Both the position numbers and the translations under genes were made by a program. The notes under the pieces were generated by a model, which saw nothing but the letters and a program-made list of their open reading frames with translations, was not told the origin of the DNA and did not search any database. This document shows, one piece after another, positions 18,728-27,599 of a DNA stretch of 64,000 nt; positions within the stretch are counted from its first letter, which is position 1; each line of letters starts with the position of its first letter. Source of the DNA: Psychrobacillus insolitus (GTDB lineage: Bacteria > Bacillota > Bacilli > Bacillales_A > Planococcaceae); assembly GCF_003254155.1 (NCBI RefSeq), contig NZ_QKZI01000001.1:1054001-1118000 (forward strand). The letters are read 5' to 3'.

Positions 18728-18770
18728 CAACAACCTCCCAAAGAAATGTTGACTCTTTGGGAGGTTGTTG
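18728..18770. terminator. Perfect 17-bp hairpin between rpoZ and coaBC
   Basis: Arms CAACAACCTCCCAAAGA and TCTTTGGGAGGTTGTTG are fully complementary across a 9-base loop. On the minus strand it is followed only by TTTAAAAAGG, a weak T-run that leads directly into the coaBC ribosome site. It could act as a partial terminator, an RNA processing or stability element, or a separator between gmk-rpoZ and the coaBC unit. Confidence 0.6.
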
Positions 18771-18781
18771 CTTTAAAAATA

Positions 18782-19006
18782 TTATACTTCGTCTTTATAA
18801 ATTATGTTCTTTCCAGGTGATAAGTTAATAAGTGCGCCAGCAGCAATTTCTTCTAACGCTTTCCCAACTTGCTTATGTGATACGTATGAAGTTAAGCGTT
18901 CTCCACCATCTTCTTGTAACTGTCGAGCTCTTTTTGAAGCTACACTCACTAGTGAGTATTTTGAATCAATTTTTGTTTTTAAATGATCTACTGATGGATA
19001 TAACAT
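18782..19006 (-). CDS. rpoZ: RNA polymerase omega subunit
   Basis: Omega chaperones beta-prime assembly into RNA polymerase. The 74-residue protein has the family core: [20 protein letters not shown], then VASKRARQL and [13 protein letters not shown]. It starts immediately after the gmk stop codon, the conserved gmk-rpoZ pair. Confidence 0.95.
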   Translation of the reverse strand: MLYPSVDHLKTKIDSKYSLVSVASKRARQLQEDGGERLTSYVSHKQVGKALEEIAAGALINLSPGKNIIYKDEV

Positions 19007-19669
<663 letters not shown>

Positions 19670-19694
19670 TCAACATGGTTTACATACTTTACTG

Positions 19695-19700
19695 ATTATA
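19695..19700 (-). promoter_or_regulatory. Extended -10 promoter of gmk
   Basis: Minus-strand TATAAT preceded by TGT (extended -10, TGTTATAAT), about 68 bp above the gmk start. No convincing -35 is seen at the expected distance. Confidence 0.5.
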
Positions 19701-19731
19701 ACACAAGTTCCCTTTAAAATGATAAGATATT

Positions 19732-19852
19732 ATGAAAAGTATAAGCGACTATGTCTGCCCCGACAGGCAAATGGCGAATCGCGAGGTGGCAGCTTCTCAG
19801 CCACCAAAGTCGATTACCCATTTGACCCCGAGGGGCAAGTCGCTGGAACTAG
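19732..19852. repeat. Single copy of the dispersed intergenic repeat (about 120 bp)
   Basis: Begins with ATGAAAAGTATAAGCGACT and ends near AGTCGCTGG, so the termini are complementary. Internal CGACAGGCAAATGG and CCCATTTGACCCCGAGG segments are shared, in opposite orientation, with the tandem array at 6437-6709. The arms can fold into a long imperfect hairpin. It occupies the rqcH-gmk divergent gap (19628-19975); the remainder holds only the gmk promoter and the rqcH ribosome site. Confidence 0.7.
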
Positions 19853-19975
19853 ACAGATACTAAGTAAAAAAGCTACACTTTCCTATTAAGTAGAAAAGGT
19901 AACTCGCTTATTTTGACCCATTATGGCTAAGCGATGAAGCCAGACAGAAAATAAAGTTTTGAAAGAGGACAAATT

Positions 19976-21661
19976 ATGGCTTTTGATGGTTTATTCACAA
20001 GATCAATGACAATTGAATTACAACAACTAGTAACAGGACGTATTTCTAAAATACACCAACCAAACGCACAAGAAATATTAATGCACATACGTGCACAAGG
20101 CAAAAACTTCAAATTATTATTTTCTGTGCACCCTTCTTATTCGCGTGTTCAGATTACAAATGAAACAATCGATAATCCTGCAACACCCCCTCTATTTTGT
20201 ATGGTATTACGTAAACATATAGAAGGTGGTGTGATAGCATCTATTCGTCAGCACGAAACTGACCGTATTATCATTTTCCAAATTCATAGTAAAAATGAAA
20301 TTGGCGATGATATGACAAGAGAAATCCATATGGAAATAATGGGACGTCACAGTAACTTACTATTAGTCGATCCAAGTCGAAATCTTCTTTTAGAAAGTAT
20401 TAAGCATTTATCACCTTCCATGAATAGTTATCGGACGATTTTACCAGGTCAGCCATATTTAGCACCACCCGCTCAAAATAAACTACATCCATTTGAAATA
20501 ACAGATGAATTAGTAAAAGTTATTCAATCAGTAAACGAATCAAGCGAAATCGTAGAGCAGATTTCTGGGTTTTCACCATTACATGCGAAAGAATTACTAC
20601 ACCGTTTTAATGAAACAACAGAACGTCTAGAAGTGTATAAAGCATATATGAAAGAATTTGAACAAGGTGGTTCTACAAAACAAATTGTAGATGTAAACGG
20701 AAAAACTTTTTACTCTCCAAATGCGTTAACTCATTTAGTTGGAGACAAATATGATGAAGAAACTCTAGGCAACCTATTAGACCGCGTGTATTTTGCAAAA
20801 GCGGAACGTGACCGTGTAAAACAACAAGCCGGGGATTTAGAAAGATGGCTTCTAAACGAATTAAGCAAATTGAAGCTGAAAATGAAAAAGCTGAAAAAAG
20901 ACTTTGAACAAGCCGAAAACTTAGATACATTTCTACTGTATGGTGAACTGTTAATGGCAAATGCCTATGCAATTGAAAAAGGTTTAAAGGAAGTCGAGTT
21001 AGTTAACTACTACGACGAAAACGAAAAAACGGTGCTTATTCCATTAGATATTAGAAAAACAGCTTCACAAAATGCACAAAGGTACTATAGCCGCTATTCA
21101 AAGGCAAAAACTGCCTTGCTAAAAATTCAACAACAATTTGACATTACAAAAGATGATATTACGTATTTCGAATTACTGCTTCAACAAGTGATGCAAGCTT
21201 CTCCAACGGACATTGAAGAAATTCGAGAAGAATTAATCGAGCAAGGTTTGTTAAAAGCTCGAGCTTCTAAAAAGAAGAAAAAGCCGACGAAACCGAGTCC
21301 TGAAAAATTCATCGCTTCAGACGGTACTGAAATCTCTGTAGGGAAAAACAACAAACAAAATGATTTTGTTACGTTTAAACTAGCAAGAAAAACAGACACA
21401 TGGCTCCATACAAAGGATATCCCAGGATCCCATGTTGTTATACATTCCGACAATCCATCCGAAACAGCATTACTAGAAGCAGCCAATCTTGCAGCATATT
21501 TTAGTAAAGCACGTGAATCGGCTTCTGTGCCAGTTGACTACACAGTAGTTAAACAAGTGAAAAAACCGAGTGGTGCGAAGCCAGGGTTTGTGATTTATTT
21601 TGAACAAAATACGGTGTTTGTTACGCCGGATGAAGAGATGATCAGACAGATGAAGAAATGA
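19976..21661 (+). CDS. rqcH: Rqc2 homologue RqcH (NFACT/FbpA family)
   Basis: RqcH binds stalled 50S subunits carrying peptidyl-tRNA and recruits Ala-tRNA to add degradative alanine tails. The 561-residue protein has the NFACT-N domain (about 1-200, MAFDGLFTRSMTIELQQLV, PPLFCMVLRKHIEGG), a central coiled coil (about 280-330, 375-430) and the NFACT-R domain (about 440-561) with DTWLHTKDIPGSHVVI (DTW-H-type signature). ATG follows GAAAGAGG. Often annotated as fibronectin-binding protein FbpA/YloA. It is divergent from gmk and ends in a shared terminator. Confidence 0.95.
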   Translation: MAFDGLFTRSMTIELQQLVTGRISKIHQPNAQEILMHIRAQGKNFKLLFSVHPSYSRVQITNETIDNPATPPLFCMVLRKHIEGGVIASIRQHETDRIIIFQIHSKNEIGDDMTREIHMEIMGRHSNLLLVDPSRNLLLESIKHLSPSMNSYRTILPGQPYLAPPAQNKLHPFEITDELVKVIQSVNESSEIVEQISGFSPLHAKELLHRFNETTERLEVYKAYMKEFEQGGSTKQIVDVNGKTFYSPNALTHLVGDKYDEETLGNLLDRVYFAKAERDRVKQQAGDLERWLLNELSKLKLKMKKLKKDFEQAENLDTFLLYGELLMANAYAIEKGLKEVELVNYYDENEKTVLIPLDIRKTASQNAQRYYSRYSKAKTALLKIQQQFDITKDDITYFELLLQQVMQASPTDIEEIREELIEQGLLKARASKKKKKPTKPSPEKFIASDGTEISVGKNNKQNDFVTFKLARKTDTWLHTKDIPGSHVVIHSDNPSETALLEAANLAAYFSKARESASVPVDYTVVKQVKKPSGAKPGFVIYFEQNTVFVTPDEEMIRQMKK

Positions 21662-21662
21662 T

Positions 21663-21707
21663 AAAAGGTTATCAGAATGGCGTAGTAGCCGCTCTGATAA
21701 CCTTTTT
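21663..21707. terminator. Bidirectional terminator between rqcH and the phosphatase gene
   Basis: AAAAGGTTATCAGA and TCTGATAACCTTTTT form a stem with a GC-rich inner segment. It serves convergent genes on both sides. A diverged copy recurs at 23228-23270 behind an rqcH-like 3' tail. Confidence 0.85.
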
Positions 21708-21711
21708 CAAT

Positions 21712-22509
21712 TTATTTAAGCAAATCCGACAACTCTGTTAAAGTTATCAGAGCGACAACCTCATACCCCTTTCCATCCCCAAGAGGTTTCACAACTACAG
21801 TTCCCATGTCTGGAATTTGATTCAAACCAAACGCTTTTGGAAAACTGTGCGCGATAATAACCTTATTAGTTCCCAGTGGTGGTATGATTTCTAGTGCTGA
21901 TTGAAGGGCTTTTAATATTCTTTCCTGTTCTCTTTCGTTCAAATGACCGCTCAACTTATATATTTCACCCCAGAAAGGATCGACTTGGACATTTTCTTCT
22001 CCGAAAGCCAATTCAGCAGTCTCTCTTGCTCTGCAAAAAGGACTCGCAAGGACAGGAAAATTAACAGGGATATATAGACTACGAAGTATCTCTCCATAGC
22101 TTACGGCTTGTCTTTTCCCATTTCCAGACAAATTTCGTTGTGTAGAACAATTTTGAAAGTCTATATTCGCTTGATCTTCTCCCACGGTTGATTCCCCATG
22201 CCTTGTATACAAAATATATCCTCCATTAAGAAGCAAATTAAGCAACGGTTTAACCTCTCGACTGATTTGAGTATTATTTTCAGCTGATTCTACCATTTTT
22301 GTATATGGTATCAGCGAGCCCGCTATCATTGCTTTGTATCGAAATGCAAGTGCTTTATTAAAAAATTGCTGCTCCCCATATTGATAAAATAAGGCCGGAT
22401 TGTTTACAGATGCCATTTTTAAACGTTTGAATTGGTCTTCCTGTGCAAAATGGAACAATGCCCATTGTTCTATACGTTGATTTATACCCTCACATTGTTG
22501 GTCAATCAA
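21712..22509 (-). CDS. Histidine phosphatase superfamily protein
   Basis: A 265-residue protein whose C-terminal two thirds is a histidine phosphatase domain: YTRHGEST (catalytic His, about 101-108), RNLSGNGKRQA, ASPFCRARETAELAF (second Arg, about 155-169), the acidic WGEIYKL, and VIIAHSFPKAFG (second catalytic His, about 219-230). The N-terminal 90 residues are helical and not recognised. The substrate cannot be told from sequence. Single gene, convergent with rqcH. The extra N-terminal region distinguishes it from short SixA or phosphoglycerate mutase forms. Confidence 0.75.
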   Translation of the reverse strand: MIDQQCEGINQRIEQWALFHFAQEDQFKRLKMASVNNPALFYQYGEQQFFNKALAFRYKAMIAGSLIPYTKMVESAENNTQISREVKPLLNLLLNGGYILYTRHGESTVGEDQANIDFQNCSTQRNLSGNGKRQAVSYGEILRSLYIPVNFPVLASPFCRARETAELAFGEENVQVDPFWGEIYKLSGHLNEREQERILKALQSALEIIPPLGTNKVIIAHSFPKAFGLNQIPDMGTVVVKPLGDGKGYEVVALITLTELSDLLK

Positions 22510-22735
22510 TTTAATTTCTCCTTCAAATTAGCTTTTCTTGACTACTTCAATCTATGTAATCCATCTTGAAATGTTAATTATGTTAGCCTATTCGATATAA
22601 AAGATGAATCCATAGGTTTATTAGACTATCCCACGTGATAAAGAAAATATGCATAGAAAAATTTCATTACATACTGCATCAATATGAGTAAAGTTTCATT
22701 CCCAAGAAAGACTAACAAAAAAGGAGTGAAGAAAA

Positions 22736-23007
22736 ATGGCAAAGAAGAATAAGATATTAGTCCCCTCTGCTCGCGGCGAGTTAGACAAACTCAAGTCCCG
22801 AGTTATGAAAGAGCAAGGTTATAACGTAGATACTAGCAATCCAAATGATGTAAAATACGAAATTGCAAATGAACTAGGCATTCCATTGAATAAGGGATAT
22901 AACGGTAAACTTACAGCTGAACAGCTGGAAAAATAGGTGGACCGATTGGCGGTAACATGGTGAAAGAAATGATAAGAATGGCTCAAGAACAGATGATGAG
23001 AAAATGA
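22736..23007 (+). pseudogene. Frameshifted alpha/beta-type small acid-soluble spore protein
   Basis: The first 66 codons match alpha/beta SASPs, the DNA-coating proteins of dormant spores: GELDKLKSRVMKEQGYNVD and the GPR protease-site region VKYEIANELGIPLNKGYNG. After LTAEQ the frame reads LEK and stops at 22936. One base added after CAG at 22924 would restore AGKIGGPIGGNMVKEMIRMA and QEQMMRK, ending at 23007, which is the missing C-terminal SASP half. Hence a one-base deletion or a sequencing error. A good ribosome site, AAAAAGGAGTG, precedes the ATG. A hairpin terminator follows. Confidence 0.88.
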
Positions 23008-23010
23008 AAT

Positions 23011-23043
23011 AGCAGCTGATCCAACAAATTAGGATCAGCGGCT
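23011..23043 (+). terminator. Terminator-like hairpin after the SASP gene
   Basis: AGCAGCTGATCC and GGATCAGCGGCT pair with one mismatch around a 9-base loop. The T-run that follows is weak (ACCTTATTG). Confidence 0.55.
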
Positions 23044-23176
23044 ACCTTATTGTATAACTAGAACGAAATAATTATTCCGCCTTTTCCGGCATATATTTGC
23101 ATTTAAATTAAAAAAGAACTATTAATCGGATAGCCTTCTGATTTATTTTCAGCTACACCTGTTGTGTATGGCATCA

Positions 23177-23224
23177 TTTTTCACACCGAATGAAGAACAA
23201 ATTAAACAAATAAAGATATGTTAA
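23177..23224 (+). pseudogene. Relic of an rqcH-like 3' end
   Basis: Reads FFTPNEEQIKQIKIC then stop, alignable with the rqcH C-terminus FVTPDEEMIRQMKK. The flanking 40 bases upstream retain a weak resemblance (GATTTATTTT), and a diverged copy of the rqcH terminator follows at once. No gene lies between 23044 and 23367; this relic and terminator account for much of it. Confidence 0.65.
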
Positions 23225-23227
23225 ATT

Positions 23228-23270
23228 GGTTATCAGAGTGGCTATACAGGCCACTTTGATAACCCTTTTT
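23228..23270 (+). terminator. Terminator copy behind the rqcH-like tail
   Basis: GGTTATCAGAGTGG and CCACTTTGATAACC stem followed by CTTTTT. Same outer stem and layout as 21663-21707 with several substitutions. Confidence 0.75.
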
Positions 23271-23367
23271 GTTGCCACTTTTATTGTTAATTAAGTACAG
23301 ATAACACAAAGTCTTAGGAATGAATAGCATAATAAGGAAATGATTAAATATCGATGGAGGTATGAGG

Positions 23368-23859
23368 ATGATAAATTTTCAATCTTTTCATGGCACAGTC
23401 ACCATGATTAGTGATTTTATGATAGGTGTAAATGGTGAAGGAGAAGGTTGTTATACATTAATATCAGTAGATAATGGAAATGGATCTTCAGTAAATTTCG
23501 TGGTGTCACCCACTACTTACTTTGTAGACCATGTAATGGTAACAGTCGGCGATAGAGTAACTGGATATTATGATGGAAACGCCCCTACTCCTTTTATTTT
23601 CCCACCACAATATCGGGCAATAGTTATGGTAAAAGATAACCAAAATCAAAATGTAAAAGTAGACTACTTTAATGAACAATTAGTGAGTAGTGATGGGCAA
23701 TTAAGATTAAATATTTCACCATTTACTCAAATATTATTAACAAATGGGCAATCATTTACAAGAAACCCTGCAAACCGAAACCTAATTGTAATCTATGGTC
23801 CTACTACAAGAAGTATTCCCGCCCAAACTACCCCTTATAAAGTTATAGTTTGGTGTTAG
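23368..23859 (+). CDS. Uncharacterised 163-residue protein
   Basis: Not recognised. The sequence is beta-rich with no membrane segment or signal peptide and few charged clusters. It has a fold-like pattern FHGTVTMISDFM, VGDRVTGYYDGNAPTPFIFPPQYRAIV (about 70-95) and an aromatic end YKVIVWC. The pattern of short strands with a GDRVTGYYDG turn suggests an OB-like barrel, but this is a guess. The start is placed at ATG 23368 because GATGGAGG ends 7 bases before it; an ATG at 23362 is only one base from that site. It stands alone between terminators, in a spore-gene and relic-rich area. Confidence 0.7.
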   Translation: MINFQSFHGTVTMISDFMIGVNGEGEGCYTLISVDNGNGSSVNFVVSPTTYFVDHVMVTVGDRVTGYYDGNAPTPFIFPPQYRAIVMVKDNQNQNVKVDYFNEQLVSSDGQLRLNISPFTQILLTNGQSFTRNPANRNLIVIYGPTTRSIPAQTTPYKVIVWC

Positions 23860-24064
23860 AAATTATAGGTTTGTATTCATCTCAAACTTTCGCATGAAAT
23901 GGTTAATTCATTTTGTGCTTTTTTTTGCACAGACACGAAGTAAAATAGTTCTTTCATTTAAGGATAATATGTACCAATCTGCAGAAACTAATTTTACCAC
24001 TGTTTCTCAAATCGACTTCAAATTAACTTTTTTTCGACAAAATTCGCAAAAAAAGCAAAAACAT

Positions 24065-24093
24065 TTGACCTTTCTAGAATAAACGTATAAAAT
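24065..24093 (+). promoter_or_regulatory. Probable promoter of the APC permease gene
   Basis: TTGACC (24065-24070), 17-bp spacer, TAAAAT (24088-24093), 35 bp above the start codon. Confidence 0.55.
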
Positions 24094-24127
24094 TTTAGCA
24101 GGTTTTCAGGAAAAATGAGGGTTAAAA

Positions 24128-25519
24128 ATGAAAAATGTGTTATTCAGGAGAAAAAATGTCGGAACATTACTTAAAAAAAGTGGAGATGTCCAGCTAAAGC
24201 AAACGCTAGGCGCATTTGATTTAGTGTTGCTTGGAGTTGGTGCCATTGTCGGAACAGGTATATTCATCCTTCCTGGAACAGTAGCGGCGAGTAGTTCTGG
24301 TCCAGCTATTGTTTTTTCGTTTATAATAGCTGCTATTGTCTGTGCATTGGCAGGTTTGTGTTATTCAGAATTTTCTTCATCTATACCAGTAACAGGTAGT
24401 GCTTATACGTATGGATATATTGTATTTGGAGAATTAGTTGGGTGGTTAGTTGGGTGGGCTTTGTTACTAGAATATGGTTTGGCAGCTGCTTCTGTCGCAA
24501 CTGGTTGGTCCTCTTATTTGTCGGCTTTCTTAGAAGGATTTAATATCACCATTCCAAAGGCAATCTCGGGGCCTTTTAATCCAGCAGATGGAACTTATGT
24601 GAATGTACCTGCTATTGCTATTGTACTTGCCATTGCATTATTGTTAACTCGCGGGATACAAGAATCTGCAAAGCTTAATAAGATTATGGTATTTATTAAA
24701 GTAGGTGTTATTCTATTATTTATTGGAGTAGGTATTTTTTATGTGGAGCCTGCTAATTGGCAGCCATTCATGCCGTTCGGTATAAATGGAGTTATGAGCG
24801 GAGCAGCCATTGTTTTCTTTGCTTATCTTGGGTTTGATGCTGTTTCAGCAGCGGCTGAAGAGGTTAAAAATCCACAACGCAATTTACCAATTGGAATTAT
24901 TGGTTCATTATTAATTTGTACATTACTTTACATAGCGGTTTCGCTTGTTTTAACTGGAATGGTTTCATATACACGTCTAAACGTAAGTGACCCAGTCAGC
25001 TTTGCTATGCAGCTCGTTCACCTAGATTGGGTGGCAGGCGTAATTTCTCTTGGTGCTGTTGTCGGGATGGTAACGGTTATACTTGTGATGTTATATGGAG
25101 GAACAAGACTTCTTTACGCGTTTGGCCGTGATGGATTACTTCCGCAAAGTATGTCTGAGCTTAACAAAAAATATAATACACCCGTTAAAAATACGTGGAC
25201 ATTTGCCGTACTTGTAGCTATTTGTGCTGGCATCGTTCCATTATCTAAACTGGCAGAATTAGTAAGCATGGGAACATTAATTGCATTTACAATCGTTTCC
25301 ATTGGAGTTATTTACTTAAGGAAAGATAAGAGTATACCAACTGGTGGGTTTAAAGTACCGTTTTTCCCAGTTTTACCGATTTGTTCGTTTGTATTATGTT
25401 TATTTTTAATTACCCAACTCTCCGTTCATACATGGATCGCAAGCGGGATTTGGTTTGCAATTGGATTGTTTGTCTATTTTATTTATGGTAGAAAGCATAG
25501 CCTAATGAATAAAGAATAA
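24128..25519 (+). CDS. APC-superfamily amino acid permease (CAT/YfnA type)
   Basis: A 463-residue integral membrane transporter with about 12 hydrophobic helices. The first helix contains GVGAIVGTGIFILPG (about 37-51), the substrate-binding unwound helix of APC permeases, and helix 6 has FFAYLGFDAVSAAAEEVKNPQRNLP (about 231-255), the cationic amino acid transporter signature. Similar proteins (YfnA, YhdG) carry branched-chain or cationic amino acids; the substrate here is not determined. Weak ribosome site GAGGG. Monocistronic, ending in a strong terminator. Confidence 0.88.
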   Translation: MKNVLFRRKNVGTLLKKSGDVQLKQTLGAFDLVLLGVGAIVGTGIFILPGTVAASSSGPAIVFSFIIAAIVCALAGLCYSEFSSSIPVTGSAYTYGYIVFGELVGWLVGWALLLEYGLAAASVATGWSSYLSAFLEGFNITIPKAISGPFNPADGTYVNVPAIAIVLAIALLLTRGIQESAKLNKIMVFIKVGVILLFIGVGIFYVEPANWQPFMPFGINGVMSGAAIVFFAYLGFDAVSAAAEEVKNPQRNLPIGIIGSLLICTLLYIAVSLVLTGMVSYTRLNVSDPVSFAMQLVHLDWVAGVISLGAVVGMVTVILVMLYGGTRLLYAFGRDGLLPQSMSELNKKYNTPVKNTWTFAVLVAICAGIVPLSKLAELVSMGTLIAFTIVSIGVIYLRKDKSIPTGGFKVPFFPVLPICSFVLCLFLITQLSVHTWIASGIWFAIGLFVYFIYGRKHSLMNKE

Positions 25520-25526
25520 GAAATCA

Positions 25527-25576
25527 AGAAGAGAGCGTACATTGTATTTCAAAGACAATGTACGCTCTCTTCTCTA
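25527..25576. terminator. Terminator of the permease gene
   Basis: Arms AGAGAGCGTACATTGT and ACAATGTACGCTCTCT are perfectly complementary around a 9-base loop, with TTCTCTATTTTT downstream. Confidence 0.88.
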
Positions 25577-25647
25577 TTTTTCGATAAAAATGGACTCCCT
25601 GCACAATCGAACAGATGCTAATGAAATAAGTATTATGACCTGAAAAG

Positions 25648-25775
25648 AGGCAATTCTTCTGACAGAATTGCCCCCTTAGTGTTAAAGCTCAGAACTACTT
25701 TTATCGTAAATTTGGATTGCCATTTTCATATGGTTTCAATATGCCATACAGCGTTTCTATCACAGGAATAGTCAT
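25648..25775 (-). pseudogene. Relic of a panE-like 3' end with its terminator
   Basis: On the minus strand it encodes PVIETLYGILKPYENGNPNL then R and stop, the same peptide as the end of panE (26206). The following spacer and hairpin are also duplicated (compare 26150-26208). About ten substitutions separate the copies over 128 bp. The terminator arms have changed together: GGCAATTCT/AGAATTGCC here against GTCAATTCT/AGAATTGAC at panE. Similarity stops abruptly near 25775. Confidence 0.85.
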
Positions 25776-26149
25776 TGCTAATTCACTTTGGACAAAACTT
25801 ATGGTAATTGAATAAACTAGAAAGAAATCCTGTTACGATTGCTTGTCCGTCGCGTTCTTAGAAATCAACCCAAGTACTGTAATTAGATTGACACCTCTCA
25901 TTTCTACACGTTTAATATTTCGATTTAATTTATTAATCATGCTTTATAAAATATAGCAAAATGACTATACGACTTATCCAATATTAAGTGCCGAAAGAGA
26001 CTTTTCTACTGTTTTTGTACTTATTTTCGGATAAGTCGTATGTGAGTTTTGGGCATATTTGAGGTTTGAGATATTTTTATTAATAGGTTCATTTGAGGAG
26101 CACTATCTTGTTTTTTTATCCCTCGCGCACCTAACTAAATCAAAGAAAA
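25776..26149. other. Gene-free stretch with a spaced inverted repeat
   Basis: No convincing gene in either strand. It contains a 13-bp perfect inverted repeat, ATACGACTTATCC (25967-25979) and GGATAAGTCGTAT (26029-26041), whose arms can be extended imperfectly inward (AAGT/ACTT). It may be a decayed small mobile element or a structured RNA; nothing else is apparent. Confidence 0.5.
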
Positions 26150-26181
26150 AAGGGTCAATTCTTATAACAGAATTGACCCCT
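26150..26181 (-). terminator. panE terminator
   Basis: GGTCAATTCT and AGAATTGACC pair around TATAAC; on the minus strand the hairpin is followed by a T-run (CCTTTTTTC). Confidence 0.8.
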
Positions 26182-26205
26182 TAGTGTTAAAGTTCAGAAC
26201 TACTT

Positions 26206-27138
26206 TTATCGTAAATTCGGATTGCCATTTTCATATGGTTTCAATATGCCATATAGCGTTTCTATCACAGGAACAGTCACATGATTTTTGACAGCTAAAC
26301 GCAGTGCTCCTCCATGTAAATGTTCGACTTCTAAAGGAAGCCCTTTTCTCATGTCTTGATGCATGGAAGATGTTGCGTCTTTTTTAAAACCTTTTAAATT
26401 GTTTGCCATCATTTCTACTTCCTGCTCCGCTAAACTAATTCCCTCTTGCTTAGCTAACATGCTCATTTCATAGATTACCTTTTTTGCAACAGTAAAGGTC
26501 GCCTCTGTACTTGCTATAAATCCTGCCGGCAACTGCATCGCTGAAGTTATACCGGATAACGCCGTAATAAAAATGTACTTTTTCCACATATGTTTTAGAA
26601 TATTTTCTTCTCTTAACAAATTGGCCTTAACATGATGATGGATTTCTTCTAATTGCTCACATATTTCTGTTTGTTCGTTATGAAGAACTCCAAATTTTAT
26701 AGCACTACCTCCACTTGTATGCTCGACATGACCTTGTGCATTTAGTGTTGCAATGATAGAAGCAAATCCCCCTATCACTTTTTCTTTTCCAACCGCTTCC
26801 TGTAGTCTCTCCAAATGCTCCATACCATTTAACAGAGGTAGCACACACGCCCCCGTTTGTTGAACGATTGCTTGAACTTGTGGTATGACTTGGTCAAGAT
26901 GATATCCTTTTACAGCTAGTATTACTAAGTCTATATTTTTGACTTGTTCAGGGGATGTATAAACAGTTACATCTTTGCTTTCAAAGTTTCCTTCGGGACT
27001 ATTTATTTTCAAGCCTTCTTTAATTAATTGAGCAGCCCGTTTTTCTCTCACAAAAAATGAAACGTTTTGACCTGATTCTAACAGTCTACCACCAAAGTAA
27101 GCACCTAAAGCTCCTGCACCTTGTACCAAAATATTCAT
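26206..27138 (-). CDS. panE: 2-dehydropantoate 2-reductase (ketopantoate reductase)
   Basis: NADPH-dependent reduction of ketopantoate to pantoate in pantothenate synthesis. The 310-residue form begins MNILVQGAGALGAYFGGRLL, the Rossmann nucleotide site. LAVKGYHLDQVI (about 87), LLNGMEHLERL (about 111) and HMWKKYIFITALSG (catalytic Lys region, about 182) are present. The start at ATG 27138 is supported by GGAGG 10 nt upstream; a longer frame to 27180 lacks such a site. It might be a paralogue acting on another 2-oxoacid. Monocistronic, followed by its terminator and by a duplicated 3' tail. Confidence 0.88.
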   Translation of the reverse strand: MNILVQGAGALGAYFGGRLLESGQNVSFFVREKRAAQLIKEGLKINSPEGNFESKDVTVYTSPEQVKNIDLVILAVKGYHLDQVIPQVQAIVQQTGACVLPLLNGMEHLERLQEAVGKEKVIGGFASIIATLNAQGHVEHTSGGSAIKFGVLHNEQTEICEQLEEIHHHVKANLLREENILKHMWKKYIFITALSGITSAMQLPAGFIASTEATFTVAKKVIYEMSMLAKQEGISLAEQEVEMMANNLKGFKKDATSSMHQDMRKGLPLEVEHLHGGALRLAVKNHVTVPVIETLYGILKPYENGNPNLR

Positions 27139-27176
27139 AAATGGACAACCTCCATATCTCTTTAATACTAGTATTA

Positions 27177-27473
27177 TCATAATTTAGATATAATGTCTAT
27201 TAGTAAAAGAACTTCTTTATTTATGATGTGGTTCTCCGTAACATAGCTAAATGCGGTTTTTATACTGTACTTAAAAAGGGCCAGTGAGGTTTCAATTTCC
27301 GTAGCTACAAGTTCAATAAAATGTTGATAGTCTACTGTCGTATATGTCTTTCCTAATGTATCGTACCACGCTAATCGGGTTCCTACTGTAATAATAATTA
27401 GTGAATAACTTGGTTTCATTAACTCAAAAGCAGCACTCCAAAAAAGTTGAAATGCCACTTCAATGATTTGCAA
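27177..27473 (-). CDS. Possible uncharacterised small protein
   Basis: A 98-residue frame ending 38 bp above panE. The middle, VGTRLAWYDTLGKTYTTVDY, looks protein-like and there is no obvious membrane helix. The only start available for the full length is TTG without a ribosome site; an internal ATG at 27419 would give 80 residues with a weak GGAG far upstream. Not recognised. It could be a degraded or spurious frame. Confidence 0.35.
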   Translation of the reverse strand: MQIIEVAFQLFWSAAFELMKPSYSLIIITVGTRLAWYDTLGKTYTTVDYQHFIELVATEIETSLALFKYSIKTAFSYVTENHIINKEVLLLIDIISKL

Positions 27474-27599
27474 AATGTATTTTTCCGCAACTTAAATGTC
27501 TAATTTTATCTTTAACTTACAAAAAATCTGTTTATTTCACCTAACTTTTGTTAATACTTTGAGTGTGAGAAAATTTGCAAACTTATTGGAGGCCATAAG

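Noticed and set aside
22651-22676. Possible sigma-G promoter above the SASP gene (GCATA and CATACT)
   Set aside because: The spacing is about 14 bp, too short for sigma-G; only suggestive.
24087-24096. TAAAATTTTA near the permease promoter, resembling the island palindrome
   Set aside because: Only the 10-bp core matches, it coincides with a normal -10 element, and the gene is unrelated; probably chance.
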